This document shows positions 32,725-40,521 of a stretch of DNA of 64,000 nt, piece by piece. The stretch comes from Microbacterium sp. EST19A. GTDB taxonomy: Bacteria > Actinomycetota > Actinomycetes > Actinomycetales > Microbacteriaceae. The DNA lies in assembly GCF_019969685.1 (NCBI RefSeq), contig NZ_JAHXYZ010000006.1:52901-116900 (forward strand), in the 5' to 3' direction. How positions within the stretch are numbered: position 1 is the stretch's first letter; every line of letters starts with the position of its first letter. The position numbers and the translations under genes were made by a program. The notes beneath the pieces are model-generated. The model searched no databases, had not been told where the DNA came from, and saw nothing but the letters and a program-made list of their open reading frames with translations.

Positions 32725-34086
32725 ATGCAGAACATCCTCATTGTCGGAGGTGGCTACGCAGGCTTCTACGCGGCGTGGAACCTGGAGCGGCGGTTGCGTC
32801 GGGCCGAGGCGAAGATCACGATCGTTGATCCGAGACCCTACATGACGTATCAGCCGTTTTTGCCTGAGGTGGTGGCCGGCTCGGTCGAAGCACGTCATGT
32901 CGTGGTGTCCTTGCGCAGCCACCTGCGCCGTACGACTGTCGTGCCGGGGCGCGTGACTTCGATCACGCACGCCGACAAGAAGGTAGAGGTGCGGATGCCG
33001 GACGGTTCATCGCAGACGCTCCGTTACGACATCATCGTGGTGACGGCGGGAGCCGTGTCGCGCGTGTTCCCGATCGACGGGATCTCCGAGCACGCCATCG
33101 GCCTGAAGACCGTCGAAGAAGCGGTGGCGGTCCGCGACCAGATCCTCACGGCCTTCGAGGACGCAGCCGCGCTTCCTCCGGGGCTCGAAAGGCGTCGCCT
33201 TCTCACAGCGACTGTGGTCGGCGGAGGCTTCTCGGGGGTGGAGGTGTTCGGAGAGATGCTTGCACTGGCCACCTCGTTGCTGAAGTCCTACCCGGAGCTC
33301 CGCTTCTCCGAACTCAGCTTCCACCTCATCGAAGCGAACGGACGGATTCTCCCGGAGGTGACGGACAAGCCCGGGCGATGGGTGGTCGAGCACCTGACCC
33401 AGCGCGGGGGCATTGTGCACCTCAACTCGCGGATCACTTCAGCGGCCGGGGGAGAGGTGCAGCTCTCCACCGGAGAGCGGTACGCGTCGAACATCCTCGT
33501 CTGGGCGGCTGGCAACGCCAGCAATCCGGTGGTCGCCTCGCACACCGACCTGCCGATCGATGCTCGAGGACTTGTGATCACGCGACCTGATCTCCGGATC
33601 GGGACCTCTGACGAAATCGTAGAAGGCGCCTGGGCTGCCGGAGACGATGCGGCCATTCCGGATCTCGCGTTGCCGGAATCCGGAGCGCGCACCGTGCCGA
33701 ACGCGCAGCACGCCGTACGCCAAGGGCGTCTGCTGGCGAAGAATATCACCGCAGTCGTTCGAGGGGAGCTTCCCCGCGACTACCGTCACCCCAGCTTCGG
33801 TACGGTCGCGACGCTGGGACTCGGCCACGGGATCTTCCAATACAAAGGCATCGTTGTGAAGGGGCTGCTCGCCTGGCTGATGCACCGCGGGTATCACGTT
33901 CTGGCGGTGCCGACCTGGGACCGCAAGGCAAGAGTGCTGCTTCTATGGATCGCGTCCTTCCTCTTCGGGCGGGACATCGTCTCGCTCGAGTCGGTGCAGC
34001 ACCCGCGGGCAGCGTTCCTCGAGGCCATCCCCCCGATCGTGACACTGGCGGTGCCCACGCCGGCGGAGGTTACCCGTGCCAGTTGA
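32725..34086 (+). CDS. ndh: Type II NADH:quinone dehydrogenase-like FAD oxidoreductase
   Basis: 453 residues. The FAD-binding loop is NILIVGGGYAGFYAAW (3-18), the NAD(P)H loop TVVGGGFSGVEVFGEML (about 159-175), and the second FAD contact EGAWAAGDDAAIPD. The C-terminal 100 residues contain the amphipathic GLLAWLMHRGYHVLAVPTWDRKARVLLLWIASFLFGRDIVSL used for membrane attachment. It passes electrons from NADH to quinone without pumping protons. It overlaps the following cytochrome b gene by 11 nt, so the two are coupled, and it is preceded by an ECF41-type promoter. Confidence 0.9.
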   Translation: MQNILIVGGGYAGFYAAWNLERRLRRAEAKITIVDPRPYMTYQPFLPEVVAGSVEARHVVVSLRSHLRRTTVVPGRVTSITHADKKVEVRMPDGSSQTLRYDIIVVTAGAVSRVFPIDGISEHAIGLKTVEEAVAVRDQILTAFEDAAALPPGLERRRLLTATVVGGGFSGVEVFGEMLALATSLLKSYPELRFSELSFHLIEANGRILPEVTDKPGRWVVEHLTQRGGIVHLNSRITSAAGGEVQLSTGERYASNILVWAAGNASNPVVASHTDLPIDARGLVITRPDLRIGTSDEIVEGAWAAGDDAAIPDLALPESGARTVPNAQHAVRQGRLLAKNITAVVRGELPRDYRHPSFGTVATLGLGHGIFQYKGIVVKGLLAWLMHRGYHVLAVPTWDRKARVLLLWIASFLFGRDIVSLESVQHPRAAFLEAIPPIVTLAVPTPAEVTRAS

Positions 34087-35692
34087 TCGACGTCGGCCAC
34101 GGTCACTCACCGAGGCGGCGTCGAATCGTCTTCGCGCCACGCGCATGGGTGGCGCGATCGCCGCAGCGCGAAAGGAGTTGCGCGGACGCTCCGTCCCCCT
34201 GCACTGGACGAACCTCTTCGGTGTGATCACGGTGGCCAGCATCGCGGTGCTGTTCATCACCGGCATCCTGCTGATGTTCGTGTACACGCCCTCGAGCGAG
34301 CCCGTCACGTATCAGGGGCACTATGCGCCGCTGTTCGATCGAGAGGTGTCGCGCGCATTCGACTCGGTCATGAGGGTGTCGTTCGAGGTGCCGGGCGGTC
34401 TTCTGCTCCGACAGCTCCACCACTGGTCGGCGCTGATCTTGCCCGCATCGATCATGATCCAACTGCTCGTGACGTTCTTCACCGGAGCTTTCCGACGTCC
34501 CCGGCGCGGCAGTTGGGTGATGCTCTTCCTCCTTCTGATCGTCGCACTCGCCGGCGGATGGAGCGGGTATGCGCTACCTGATGACATGCTCTCCGGTTCC
34601 GGGCTGCGCATCGTCAACGGGATTACGCTCGGCATTCCAGTGATCGGAACCTGGTTGTCGTCGGTGCTTTTCGGCGGAGAGTTTCCCGGCAGGATCATCG
34701 AGAATCTGAACCTGATACATGTCCTCATCGTCCCAGTCGGGATCGTCGTATTGATCGCCGGTCGGGCGCGAGCGGCATACAAGAACAAGCCTCCCCAGTT
34801 CGCCGCCGGTGGCCGGGAAGAGAACAATGTCGTCGGCGTACCTCTCTTTCCCAACGCCGTGATGCGCGCGGGAGGCCTTTCTGCGATCGTCGTGGGTCTT
34901 CTCGTTCTCATGGCGACGCTCGTCACAATCAGTCCGATCTGGGCGTACGGCCCGTCCGACCCAGGCGGTGCATCGGCGGGGAGCCAGCCGGACTGGTACA
35001 CCGGCTTCCTTGACGGCGCCCTCCGACTCGTGCCGTCGGGCTGGGAATTCGAGCTTTTCGATCGCACGTGGACCGTTGCGCTACTGGCTCCTCTGGCCGT
35101 CGTGGGGCTGTTCCTCCTTCTCGTCGTCCTGTACCCGTTCCTTGAAGGATGGATAGCGCAGGACAAGACAGAGCACCACATCCTCGACCGTCCACGCAAC
35201 ACGGCCAATCGCACAGCGACGGGTGTCGCGGGGATGATGTTCTTCGGAGTGCTCTGGCTGGCCGGTAGTGCCGACGTTCTTGCGCTCGTGTTTCAGGCAT
35301 CGTTCGAATCGATTATCGGCAGCCTGCAGGTCACTCTCATCATCGGCCCGGTCTTGGCGTTCTTCACCACTCAACGTGTATGCCTTGCGCTTCAGCGCAA
35401 GGACCGCGACCTCGTTCGCCACGGTTACGAGACCGGCAGAATCGTGCGGATGCCGGGCGGTGAGTACGTCGAGATCCACCAGCCGCTCGACGAATTCGAA
35501 CGCTGGCGGCGCGCGATGCCCGCTCACCAGCACGCTGTGGAGGCGCGACCGGACGAGAAGGGGCATCTGAGCCGGGTCGAGCGTGCGCGAGCGTGGCTTG
35601 CCACACGCTTCTTCGCTGACCGGATCGACAGCGCACCGCAAGCGATCACGGGCGAACCGTTGACCGAGATCGGCACGCCGAGCGAAGGATAG
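34076..35692 (+). CDS. QcrB-like cytochrome b, lacking both heme bH histidines
   Basis: 538 residues, GTG start inside the ndh gene. It has the actinobacterial QcrB layout: an N-terminal extension, about eight to nine membrane segments, FFTGAFRRPR, NNVVGVPLFPNAV, QPDWYTGFLDGALRLVPSGWE (Qo-site PDWY) and a long C-terminal tail. In helix B RQLHHWSALILPASIMIQLL the first ligand His is kept but the second position is Gln, and in helix D LIHVLIVPVGIVVLIAGRAR the second is Arg. So heme bL ligands remain and bH ligands are lost. No qcrA or qcrC is nearby. It may be a specialised quinol-linked membrane protein that works with the adjacent NDH-2. Confidence 0.88.
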   Translation: MPVDRRRPRSLTEAASNRLRATRMGGAIAAARKELRGRSVPLHWTNLFGVITVASIAVLFITGILLMFVYTPSSEPVTYQGHYAPLFDREVSRAFDSVMRVSFEVPGGLLLRQLHHWSALILPASIMIQLLVTFFTGAFRRPRRGSWVMLFLLLIVALAGGWSGYALPDDMLSGSGLRIVNGITLGIPVIGTWLSSVLFGGEFPGRIIENLNLIHVLIVPVGIVVLIAGRARAAYKNKPPQFAAGGREENNVVGVPLFPNAVMRAGGLSAIVVGLLVLMATLVTISPIWAYGPSDPGGASAGSQPDWYTGFLDGALRLVPSGWEFELFDRTWTVALLAPLAVVGLFLLLVVLYPFLEGWIAQDKTEHHILDRPRNTANRTATGVAGMMFFGVLWLAGSADVLALVFQASFESIIGSLQVTLIIGPVLAFFTTQRVCLALQRKDRDLVRHGYETGRIVRMPGGEYVEIHQPLDEFERWRRAMPAHQHAVEARPDEKGHLSRVERARAWLATRFFADRIDSAPQAITGEPLTEIGTPSEG

Positions 35693-35762
35693 CTGCCGGT
35701 CTCTGGAGCCCGCCGCCGAAAAAGCGCGAGACGTCACTCAGGAGTCCGTCTACCCGAAGTCG

Positions 35763-36878
35763 TCAGCGCAGTTTGGGGCGCACCGGGGCCCATTCGTCGA
35801 TGCGGGGCTGCCCGAAGTACATCAATTCCCAGCTCGCCTCATTCGCGAACTTCTCCACGAGCGTGGTCCCCTGCCATCGCTCGACTGTCACGTCGCCGAC
35901 GAAACGGTGATATGCGCCGTCACGCTGCTTGAGACGTGCGGTGAGTCTGCGAAGACCCTTCATCCGTTCGATGAAGGTGTCGGCGACGAGGTCGCGGCTC
36001 TTGGTGAAGGCGACGACGTACCTGTCGGCGTAGTCACCGTGGAAATAGGTCGTGACGGCAGCGACCGGCTTTCCCGTCCTGGCGTCAAAGTATGCCTTAC
36101 TCGCGCGGAACCTCGTCAGGGAAGCGTCGTCGGCCACGATCTCTCCGTCTTTCGCGAGCATGAAGACCGGCACGGGTTCGTAGCCGTATTTACCGTGCGA
36201 GGTGATGTATGAGGCGATCACCGTGTAGGGGCCAGCCTGCCCCGTTGCTCGGTACCAGTCGTTGATGATCGATTCCATGCCGACGTTCCCCCAATTGTGG
36301 TCGTGGTGGCCAACCCCGATCGCCGCATGGCGTACGCCGTCGATCTCGTACGACCCGCCCACTGTTCCCAGTGGTACGGCGGGCAGCCACGAGAATTCGA
36401 GGTCGCGAACTTCATCGAAGACGAGACAGCCCGTGTGCGGACGCCACGGCCTTATTTCCGCATCAAGGGTCACGTCGATTTGGAGGTCGTCGATTTCGAC
36501 ATGTATCTCATAGTGGTCGAGGTCTCCGGTGAAGGTGTTTCGACCGATTCGGACGTCGGCTCCGTCTCGTCGCGACGAGTAGTCCTCTGCCCGGTACGCG
36601 CGGATCACGCGGAAACTTCGTCCGTCTGGCAGATCCAGGTTCAGACGGATCATGGGGCTGAGTGGCTTGTCAGGCGCGGAAAAGTCTTTGGTCAGGAAGG
36701 TCACGACGAGCTTCGCACCTCCCTCGAGATGAGCGTCGAAATGCCACCATTCATAGGTGCCTCGACGGCCGTCGGTGCGCGCGCCGTCTTCCCAGGTAGC
36801 CACGTCATCTCGGCTGATACCGAGGCGCTGATAGTCCTCATCGCGGTTAGCGAAGCGGCCCTTGTGTCTTGCGTTCAT
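35763..36878 (-). CDS. AttH/CrtC-like lipocalin-domain protein
   Basis: 371 residues. The AttH/carotenoid 1,2-hydratase fold is indicated by GTYEWWHFDAHLEGG near 40-54 and GVGHHDHNWGNVG in the middle, with long beta-strand repeats between. CrtC enzymes hydrate carotenoid ends; AttH-type relatives are lipid- or small-molecule-binding proteins of unknown reaction. No signal peptide is visible, so it is cytoplasmic. An ECF41-type promoter lies about 50 nt upstream, placing it in the same regulon as the respiratory genes. Confidence 0.82.
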   Translation of the reverse strand: MNARHKGRFANRDEDYQRLGISRDDVATWEDGARTDGRRGTYEWWHFDAHLEGGAKLVVTFLTKDFSAPDKPLSPMIRLNLDLPDGRSFRVIRAYRAEDYSSRRDGADVRIGRNTFTGDLDHYEIHVEIDDLQIDVTLDAEIRPWRPHTGCLVFDEVRDLEFSWLPAVPLGTVGGSYEIDGVRHAAIGVGHHDHNWGNVGMESIINDWYRATGQAGPYTVIASYITSHGKYGYEPVPVFMLAKDGEIVADDASLTRFRASKAYFDARTGKPVAAVTTYFHGDYADRYVVAFTKSRDLVADTFIERMKGLRRLTARLKQRDGAYHRFVGDVTVERWQGTTLVEKFANEASWELMYFGQPRIDEWAPVRPKLR

Positions 36879-36925
36879 GATGCATCCTTGCCTCTTCTGC
36901 CAGTGCGGCCCGACGCCATATATAC

Positions 36926-36950
36926 GACCGGATCGCCCCCGCGAATGTGA
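36926..36950 (-). promoter_or_regulatory. ECF41-type promoter of the lipocalin gene
   Basis: Minus strand: TCACA at 36950-36946 inside CACCTCACATTCG, then 16 nt, then GGTC at 36929-36926 followed by GTATATA. The ten bases CCTCACATTC are identical to those at the sigma gene and at 44256. Confidence 0.7.
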
Positions 36951-37026
36951 GGTGTCCGGCGCCGGACGGGATGGTGCAGGCTAACCCCTCGGTAGACTCT
37001 TACGGTTCACTTTCGAGAGGAATGCA

Positions 37027-38604
37027 GTGCGGATCACAGGGCTTGGCCATGCCGGGATGTTCATCGAGACGGTGGGTGGGAACATCATCTGCGACCCCGT
37101 TGTGGGGCCGTCTTACTTCGGTTCCTGGTTCCCGTTCCCCGACAATCGCGGCCTGGATTGGGAGCGGTTCGGCCAGGAGGCGGACTTCCTCTACATCTCG
37201 CATCGGCACCAGGATCATTTCGATCCGAGGCTCCTCGAGCGCTACATCCGCAAGGACATCGAGGTGCTGCTGCCGGAGTACCCGATCGACGATCTCGAGA
37301 AGGACATCCGTGCCCTCGGCTACACGAACATCACGTACGCGCCGGCGGGAGAGGTCATCGAACGCGGCGATCTCAAGATCATGATCACGCCGCTGCGCGC
37401 GCCGAGCGACGGTCCGATCGGCGACTCTTCGCTGAGCCTCGATGACGGCACCGCGTCGGTGCTGAATCAGAACGATTCCCATCCGCTCGATCTCGAGGCG
37501 TTGCTGAGCTTCGGTAAGCCCGATGCTTACTTCACGCAGGTGTCCGGTGCGATCTGGTGGCCGATGGTTTACGATCTGCCGCTTGACGCCAAGCAGAACT
37601 TCGCGAAGCTCAAGCGCGACGCGCAGAACAAGCGCGCGATGTACTACGTGGAGAAGGTCGATGCCCCGCATGTCTTCCCTTTCGCTGGGCCGCCGATGTT
37701 CCTGCGTGACGACCTGTTCGACTTCAACGGCTTCGGGAAGAACGGCGAGGCGATCTTCACGGATCAGAAGCAGTTCCTCGCGCATATGAAGGAACTCGCG
37801 CCGCAGTACGACGGGCACCTGTTCGTGCCGGGCACCGTCGTGACGGTCGAGGGTGCGTCGGTGAGCACCGAGCAGTCCCTGTACACCGAGGCCGAGATCG
37901 CGCACATCTTCGACGAGAAGTGGGACTACCTCGAGTCGCAGCGGGCGAGCCGGCAGCAGGAGATCCGTGACGAGGAGGCCTCCCGTGCGGAGATCATCCC
38001 GCCGGCCGAGATGCTGGAGACGCTGAAGGAGTGGTGGGAGCCGCTGCTGAAGAAGTCGCGCACGATCCGTCTCGGCGTCGGGGGATGCGTGCGGTTCCAG
38101 ATCGGCGAGCTCGACATGGTCGTCGATTTCCCGCGCGCGAAGGTCCGCGAATACGCGGGGGAGGAGTGCATCTACTGGTACACGATCCCGGCCGATCTCG
38201 TGTCCACGAATATCCGCGATCACGAGATCGACTGGTCGAACTCGATCTTCCTGTCGATGCAGTTCCAGGTGGGCCGCAGCGGCAAGTTCAACGAGTTCCT
38301 CACCACGTTCCTCAAGTGCCTGTCGGTCGACCGCATCGAGTATGTCGAGAACTGGTATCAGGAGCAGACGGACCAGACGGAGGATGCCGAGATCGGCGAC
38401 TGGCTCGTGCAGCGCCGCTGCCCGCACCTGCGGGCCGACCTCACGAAGACCGGCAAGGTCGACGAGGACGGCGTCCTCACGTGCAGCATGCACGACTGGA
38501 AGTGGGACCTGAAGACGGGCCGGTGCCTGTCGACGAGCGGCCACCCAATTCGGTCCACGAGGAGGGCGGAGGCCGTTGATACTGCCCTCCGCCCCTCGGG
38601 CTGA
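37027..38604 (+). CDS. Metallo-beta-lactamase-fold protein fused to a Rieske 2Fe-2S domain
   Basis: 525 residues, GTG start with GAGAGGA upstream. The N-terminal 300 residues form an UlaG-like metallo-hydrolase: ITGLGHAGMFIET and the zinc site SHRHQDHFD (H-x-H-x-D-H). The C-terminal 80 residues hold the Rieske cluster site RRCPHLRAD and LTCSMHDWKW (C-x-H and C-x2-H). Actinobacterial fusions of this type may act as oxygenase- or lactonase-like redox enzymes; the substrate is unknown. A second, decayed copy of the C-terminal end is at 40164-40261. A GC-rich hairpin covers its last codons. Confidence 0.88.
   Translation: MRITGLGHAGMFIETVGGNIICDPVVGPSYFGSWFPFPDNRGLDWERFGQEADFLYISHRHQDHFDPRLLERYIRKDIEVLLPEYPIDDLEKDIRALGYTNITYAPAGEVIERGDLKIMITPLRAPSDGPIGDSSLSLDDGTASVLNQNDSHPLDLEALLSFGKPDAYFTQVSGAIWWPMVYDLPLDAKQNFAKLKRDAQNKRAMYYVEKVDAPHVFPFAGPPMFLRDDLFDFNGFGKNGEAIFTDQKQFLAHMKELAPQYDGHLFVPGTVVTVEGASVSTEQSLYTEAEIAHIFDEKWDYLESQRASRQQEIRDEEASRAEIIPPAEMLETLKEWWEPLLKKSRTIRLGVGGCVRFQIGELDMVVDFPRAKVREYAGEECIYWYTIPADLVSTNIRDHEIDWSNSIFLSMQFQVGRSGKFNEFLTTFLKCLSVDRIEYVENWYQEQTDQTEDAEIGDWLVQRRCPHLRADLTKTGKVDEDGVLTCSMHDWKWDLKTGRCLSTSGHPIRSTRRAEAVDTALRPSG
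38564..38594. terminator. Hairpin at the end of the Rieske fusion gene
   Basis: GGGCGGAGG and CCTCCGCCC (9-bp perfect stem, 13-nt loop) overlap the last codons. No clear T-run follows. It may end transcription between the convergent fusion gene and the SDR gene. Confidence 0.45.
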
Positions 38605-38620
38605 CCAATCTACGGTGCGG

Positions 38621-39376
38621 CTATTGAGCCTGGTCGGTCGGACGAATGAGGATTTCGTTTACCGACACGTGCTCAGGCTGGGTCACGGCATACATGACTG
38701 CTGATGCGATGTCTGCCGGCTGCAGGAGTCGGAGGCGAGTTTTCATCTGGGCGGCCATCTCGCGGGTTGTCTGGTCTGTGATGTGACTCACGAGCTCGGT
38801 GTCCGTGAACCCGGGTGCCACGACGACGACCCGAACACCCTGCGCGGTCACCTCCTGACGCAACGCCTCGGAGAATGCTGCGACGCCGAACTTCGAAGCC
38901 GCATACACCGCGCTTCCTGCAGAGGACACCCTGGCCGCGGTCGAGGAGACCTGCACGACCGTACCCTTGCTCAGCAGAAGATGAGGCAACGCCGCATGGG
39001 TTACATACATAGTGCCGAGCAGATTGGTGCGGATCATCGCGTCCCATTCTGCCGTGTCGGCGCCTTGGACCATCCCGGTCAGCATGACCCCGGCGCCGTT
39101 GACAAGCACGTCAAGTCGGCCGAATCGCTCCACGGTCGCTGCGACAGCGTGTCGCACGGACGATTGGTCTCCGACATCCATCGTTAGCGGAAGGATCTCG
39201 CCGTCCGCGCGGTCAGCAAGTTCCCTCAGCCGATCCCCCCGTCGAGCTCCGATGGCCACGCGGGCTCCGGCAGCGGACAGTGAGAGCGCTATCGCTTCGC
39301 CGATGCCTGAGGATGCGCCGGTGACCAGCGCCACCTTGCCGTTCAAGAGCGCAGGCAGGTCTCTTCTATCGGTCAT
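38621..39376 (-). CDS. Short-chain dehydrogenase/reductase
   Basis: 251 residues from the ATG at 39376, with AAGGAG upstream; the 339-nt longer ORF would cover the operators and the TetR gene start. Classical SDR motifs: ALVTGASSGIGEAIALSLSAAG (cofactor loop), LVNGAGVM, and catalytic S-Y-K in VSSTAARVSSAGSAVYAASKFG. It oxidises or reduces an alcohol/carbonyl with NAD(P). It diverges from a TetR gene across two palindromic operators, so it is very likely repressed by that protein and induced by its own substrate or a similar compound. Confidence 0.92.
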   Translation of the reverse strand: MTDRRDLPALLNGKVALVTGASSGIGEAIALSLSAAGARVAIGARRGDRLRELADRADGEILPLTMDVGDQSSVRHAVAATVERFGRLDVLVNGAGVMLTGMVQGADTAEWDAMIRTNLLGTMYVTHAALPHLLLSKGTVVQVSSTAARVSSAGSAVYAASKFGVAAFSEALRQEVTAQGVRVVVVAPGFTDTELVSHITDQTTREMAAQMKTRLRLLQPADIASAVMYAVTQPEHVSVNEILIRPTDQAQ

Positions 39377-39401
39377 TTCCTTCTCCTTCAGCTCGTTCCA
39401 C

Positions 39402-39427
39402 TTAAACGGACCAATAGGTCCGTTTAA
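39402..39427. promoter_or_regulatory. TetR operator 1, perfect palindrome
   Basis: Half-sites TTAAACGGACC and GGTCCGTTTAA are exact complements around a 4-nt centre (AATA). It lies just upstream of the SDR start, in the divergent gap. Confidence 0.75.
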
Positions 39428-39434
39428 TCTCAGC

Positions 39435-39460
39435 ATATACGGACCGGTCAGTCCGGATAT
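39435..39460. promoter_or_regulatory. TetR operator 2, imperfect palindrome
   Basis: Half-sites ATATACGGACC and AGTCCGGATAT with the same 4-nt centre spacing; two of eleven positions mismatch. Its centre is 33 bp from that of operator 1, three helical turns, and it ends 10 nt before the TetR start, so it also covers the TetR promoter. Confidence 0.65.
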
Positions 39461-39469
39461 GCTGGGGCG

Positions 39470-40087
39470 ATGAGTCAAACTGGCTATGAGACGAAGACGG
39501 GCGAGGTCGTGGGCGCGCAGCGGCAGGACGCGCAGCGCAACAGGGAAGCAGTGATCGCAGCTGCTCGCGTGCTGCTGGCCCGCGGAGGCGTCGACGTCTC
39601 GGTGGCCGAGATCGCACAACGCGCCGGCGTAGGAAAGGGCACGGTGTTCCGGCACTTCGCGTCGAAGGAGCTGCTCGTTGCGGAGGTTGTGAGCGAAGCT
39701 CTCGAAGGACTCCATGCTCGGGGTCGCGCCTTGTTGCAGAACCGGGACCCTGCGCAGGCCCTACACGACTTCATGACGGATGCGATCGCCCTCCAGGCGG
39801 CGGACAGGGCGTTCTGCGAGATTGTCGCAGGCGCGGAGAGAAACGAGGCGCGGATTCGACGAGCCGTTGAACGTTTGCACGAGCTCGTCGACCAGCTGAC
39901 ATTGCGTGCCGTCGGGGCCGGTGTGGTTCGTCCGGACTTGACCGGCAGAGACGTTGCGCTTCTCCTCAGCGGCATCTATCAAACGGCTGCTCCTTTGGCG
40001 TCCGACGAGCCGGAGCTGTGGCGTCGCTACCTTGTGCTCGTGCTCGACGGGCTTCTTCCGAGGACGATGACGCCCCTCCCGAACTAG
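39470..40087 (+). CDS. TetR/AcrR-family repressor
   Basis: 205 residues. The N-terminal domain has NREAVIAAARVLLARGGVDVSVAEIAQRAGVGKGTVFRHFASKELLVAEVV, the usual TetR helix-turn-helix with G-T-V-F-R-H-F. The C-terminal ligand domain is helical (SGIYQTAAPLASDEPELWRRYLVLVLDGLLP). It diverges from the SDR gene over two palindromes containing CGGACC/GGTCCG, which are its probable operators, and should repress both genes until an inducer binds. Confidence 0.92.
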   Translation: MSQTGYETKTGEVVGAQRQDAQRNREAVIAAARVLLARGGVDVSVAEIAQRAGVGKGTVFRHFASKELLVAEVVSEALEGLHARGRALLQNRDPAQALHDFMTDAIALQAADRAFCEIVAGAERNEARIRRAVERLHELVDQLTLRAVGAGVVRPDLTGRDVALLLSGIYQTAAPLASDEPELWRRYLVLVLDGLLPRTMTPLPN

Positions 40088-40104
40088 TGGCTCCGCGACC
40101 GACC

Positions 40105-40129
40105 TCACATCCTTCTCCTCCGCATGGAC
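40105..40129 (+). promoter_or_regulatory. Decayed ECF41-type promoter without a gene
   Basis: TCACA at 40105-40109 in GACCTCACAT is followed after 16 nt by GGAC in place of GGTC. The next bases, CTCTCATAGTGAA, match those after the SDR-cupin promoter near 44283. No gene follows, only a Rieske remnant, so this is probably a relic of a duplicated regulon member. Confidence 0.45.
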
Positions 40130-40163
40130 TCTCATAGTGAACGGCCAGTGGCCTGCAGGCTGT

Positions 40164-40261
40164 GCATCCTGACCTGCAGCGTGCGCGACTGGTCGAGGGG
40201 CCTGAAGATCGGCCGGTGCCTGTCAACAAGCGGCCAACCGATCCGGTTCACACGGGGTTGA
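40164..40261 (+). pseudogene. Remnant of a Rieske-domain gene 3' end
   Basis: The frame ending at the TGA at 40259-40261 reads ILTCSVRDWSRGLKIG then RCLSTSGQPIRF, clearly homologous to the end of the fusion protein at 37027 (LTCSMHDWKWDLKTG then RCLSTSGHPIRS). The cluster-binding His is replaced by Arg and nothing upstream is left of the gene, so it cannot be functional. The intervening 434-bp gap between TetR and the FAD gene otherwise holds only the decayed promoter. Confidence 0.75.
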
Positions 40262-40521
40262 GTCGTCCAATGGGGACCGCCCAAACACCCCAAGCGCGAC
40301 GAAGACTTGATCGGTTTGCTCGAGGTGACCGCGGGTGAATGCGTGTGCACGGCTATGTGCGGTCTCACGGCCACCTCGTGTGGCACGCAAGACGATTCCA
40401 AGCTATTCAGAACCGTGAGTGAGACCCGGAACATCAGCATCCCTCGTGCCCCCTGAGGCCGCGAAGACCGGTTGCGATTTCGGCGCTTCGGAGCCAGTGA
40501 ACGGTATCCGGAGATGACGCG

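Noticed and set aside
37000..38544. A 514-residue minus-strand ORF opposite the metallo-hydrolase/Rieske gene
   Set aside because: It is the antisense shadow of a gene with clear motifs, has an Arg/Leu/Val-rich composition typical of high-GC shadows and no ribosome site.
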